From NCBI GenBank assembly GCA_037577475.1, contig CM075187.1:2451546-2515545 (forward strand): a DNA stretch of 64,000 nt, written 5' to 3'. Both the position numbers and the translations under genes were made by a program. Shown here one piece after another: positions 61,949 through 64,000 of the stretch; the first letter of the stretch is position 1; each line of letters starts with the position of its first letter. Below the pieces are notes generated by a model that was not told the DNA's origin, made no database searches, and was given only the letters and a program-made list of their open reading frames with translations. Source of the stretch: Chaunax sp. Z400 (Eukaryota; Chordata; Actinopteri; Lophiiformes; Chaunacidae).

Positions 61949-64000
61949 CTAAGAGACACAACAGATTCAGAAGACTCTGCAGCAATGACTTAATAAGGAG
62001 GATAAAATAAACAGTGGCACAATTAAAATTTCTATCATGAACAAATCAATCTCTGAAAATCCTGTATTTTCAGAGATTGGGGTCAGGGTGGGGTGTGTGG
62101 CCAATCTGATTAATTGCAATGTGGGATTTGCGTGCATTAGCCTGCCCACAGGAAAAGTCAAAGCGTAGCAATTTGGGTCAAAGACTCTGCCAAGCAAGCT
62201 GCTAGTTGTTTTTTTTTATAGCTCGTTCTAAATGGAATCTGCTGTAAAGCACGTGTGCATTAAATTCAAAGAACCAAACTGAGAATATTTTTGCATCCTG
62301 GTGTAATCTGGGATTTAACAGACATTGTAAAGCCGGCAGGGGTCAGATCACTATAAAGGCTGCGTTACAGCAAACACGAACACTTTGAGCCCTGCGTTGA
62401 TTCTGTGCTGCTCAGCCGTGAATCCACAGAAATCCTACGAGACAGACGAGACCAGGAAGAGGAAGGAAGGCAGACATCACTTCATACTATTATGTTGCTG
62501 TTTGGTCCTTTTTTTGTTCTTAACGTCCCATTACATTTTTACAAGTTGAACCAACAATGGAAGCCTGTACATCAAAGGGAAATCTGCTGGTCATAAACAC
62601 ACATGTTCATTATAATCACAATGTGTGGCTTTCCATTTCACAGATAAACAAACAAGGCTTCGGCTGTGATTCCGGGGCGTCGAGATGAATCACACATCTC
62701 TGCTTCCACTGAACCGTTTCATCAAACGACAACAAAGCAGAGCGGAGAGCGTGGAGCGGCGGCGGTGACGCCGAGGATGAGCCCCCGGCCGTGTCTAATT
62801 GAGTTGTTTCTGAGCAAAACGAAAGCAGAACGTACCTTTAGCCTGACACCGCTGTTTGAAAGACAGAACAGACACTGAAACACTGAACACGTATGTCATA
62901 TCAAAGACAGTCAGGAGGAAGAGGAGACAAACACAAGTCAATGAGTGGCAGACTGAAGAGGACAGCTGGAGCACTGATGATGATGATGATGATGATGATG
63001 ATGCTGCTGAGGCAGGACTTAAATCTGCAGAGACACTCTAACATTGAAGAGCAAATACAACAAATATATGTAATAAAGAAGGAACAACAACACAGGGTGA
63101 GGCGTCCGTTTATTATTATGCCTATGGAACAGCACACAGCCTATGGAAGGCTGTTTTTATTTATTTATTTATTTTAGGATGAATAAATAAACACAGCCTT
63201 CCTGAGGAGGATGTTGTTGTTGTTGTTGATGGTTTGAAATGAAAACTAATGACCTACTTTTCTAGTCTGGCTTTTAATTAAATCTTATTTATTTTATATA
63301 TTTACTAGTATTATTTTATTTATTTGTTAATTTATTCATACATTTTAGTCTGTTTTATTACTGGGTATAACCTTTAATTCTATATTTTAATATTGTGTGT
63401 GTGTGTGTGTAAAAGGGTGGATGAGGATTGAGGATTGTTTTTTATGTTGTAATGTTCTTTATGTTACACTCTGCTTGTATGAAAAAATCTATACAAATAA
63501 AGTTTGATTGATATACAATTCATGTTTAAACAGATTACTGTATATGTTCTACATACTATACTGTATTATATGCTCATTATTAGATATGTCATATTGACAA
63601 TATATGTACATTACATTATAACCTCACTATATGATTTTAACATATATCATATATGACAGTGTGAACTAGTAGTCTAACCACACTTTGCAGCTCATATTTA
63701 GCTCACTGTGTCCTGTAATGTCATCGGATTTGATTATCTGGCTGACTGATGGATATTGTAAATCATAGTGGTTCAGTTGCTTTTTTTTGTTTTTTTGGTT
63801 GACATGAAGCCATGCAGCCAGTTTGTTTTCATGTAACGGAATGTTTTCATGTTCAGGAATGATTCGTCATGCTTCTGACACACGGGACAGAAGCATGACG
63901 GGGCTACCAACAGTCGTGGCTCCAGGTACATGTGCATGAAGGTGAGGTAGCTCTACACAGGCGATGCTAATGTGTAGTAGGTGATGCTTTAGTCCTTAAA
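61949..64000 (-). other. upstream glt1d1 intron, running off the window
   Basis: The exon before 61948 (the segment ending VIVGP in mammals) was looked for on the - strand and not found, so the intron probably continues past 64000. Holds a GAT repeat (62974-63003), TTTA and TG runs and a LINE-like tail (ATACAAATAAAGTTTGATTG near 63495). Confidence 0.6.
62974..63003. repeat. (GAT)n trinucleotide repeat
   Basis: About ten GAT units, giving false poly-Asp, poly-Met and poly-Ile frames. Confidence 0.95.

Noticed and set aside
62810..62860. Possible extra glt1d1 exon on the - strand ending AAAG|GTACGT
   Set aside because: The donor is attractive, but the exon would be about 16 nt and its peptide does not match GLT1D1.
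62893..63177. Frames with poly-Asp, poly-Met and poly-Ile
   Set aside because: Produced by the GAT trinucleotide repeat.

Overview
This is vertebrate, almost certainly ray-finned (probably percomorph) fish, nuclear DNA. Genes are split into short exons with GT/GC-AG borders. The spaces between them are full of repeats typical of teleosts: Tc1-like, hAT-like and Harbinger-like relics, L2/Rex-type LINE ends, a tRNA-derived SINE, foldback MITEs and long CA microsatellites. No bacterial, viral, CRISPR or operon-like feature is present.

Two protein-coding genes are supported. The first is a complete transmembrane protein 132 gene on the + strand, in nine coding exons from 16646 to 53396. The exons join without a frame break into a 1136-residue protein with a signal peptide, a large conserved ectodomain, one membrane span near residue 963 and a 150-residue cytoplasmic tail. 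The second is the 3' half of a glycosyltransferase gene, glt1d1, on the - strand, in four exons between 61948 and 55694. It gives the last 138 or so residues; its 5' exons lie beyond the right edge. The two genes run tail to tail with 2.3 kb between stop codons. TMEM132D and GLT1D1 have this same order and orientation in mammals, and this is the main reason for calling the first gene tmem132d rather than another paralogue.

Layout: 1-16190 has no gene and carries repeats, including three foldback-MITE copies and a nested transposon at 9.1-9.94 kb. 16190-16760 is the CpG-rich first-exon region. 16719-52070 holds the tmem132d introns, the largest (intron 2, 10.5 kb) containing LINE fragments and the longest microsatellite. 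53397-55693 is the shared 3' region. 55847-64000 is glt1d1 introns with Tc1 and hAT relics.

No previously undescribed system is apparent. The points most worth checking are the GC-AG intron 3 of tmem132d, the close convergent 3' ends, the foldback repeat family concentrated in the tmem132d introns, paired short upstream ORFs, a WIRS-like motif in the cytoplasmic tail, and an unexplained 93-codon ORF in intron 4. All homology statements rest on recognition of protein families by eye; no searches were run.
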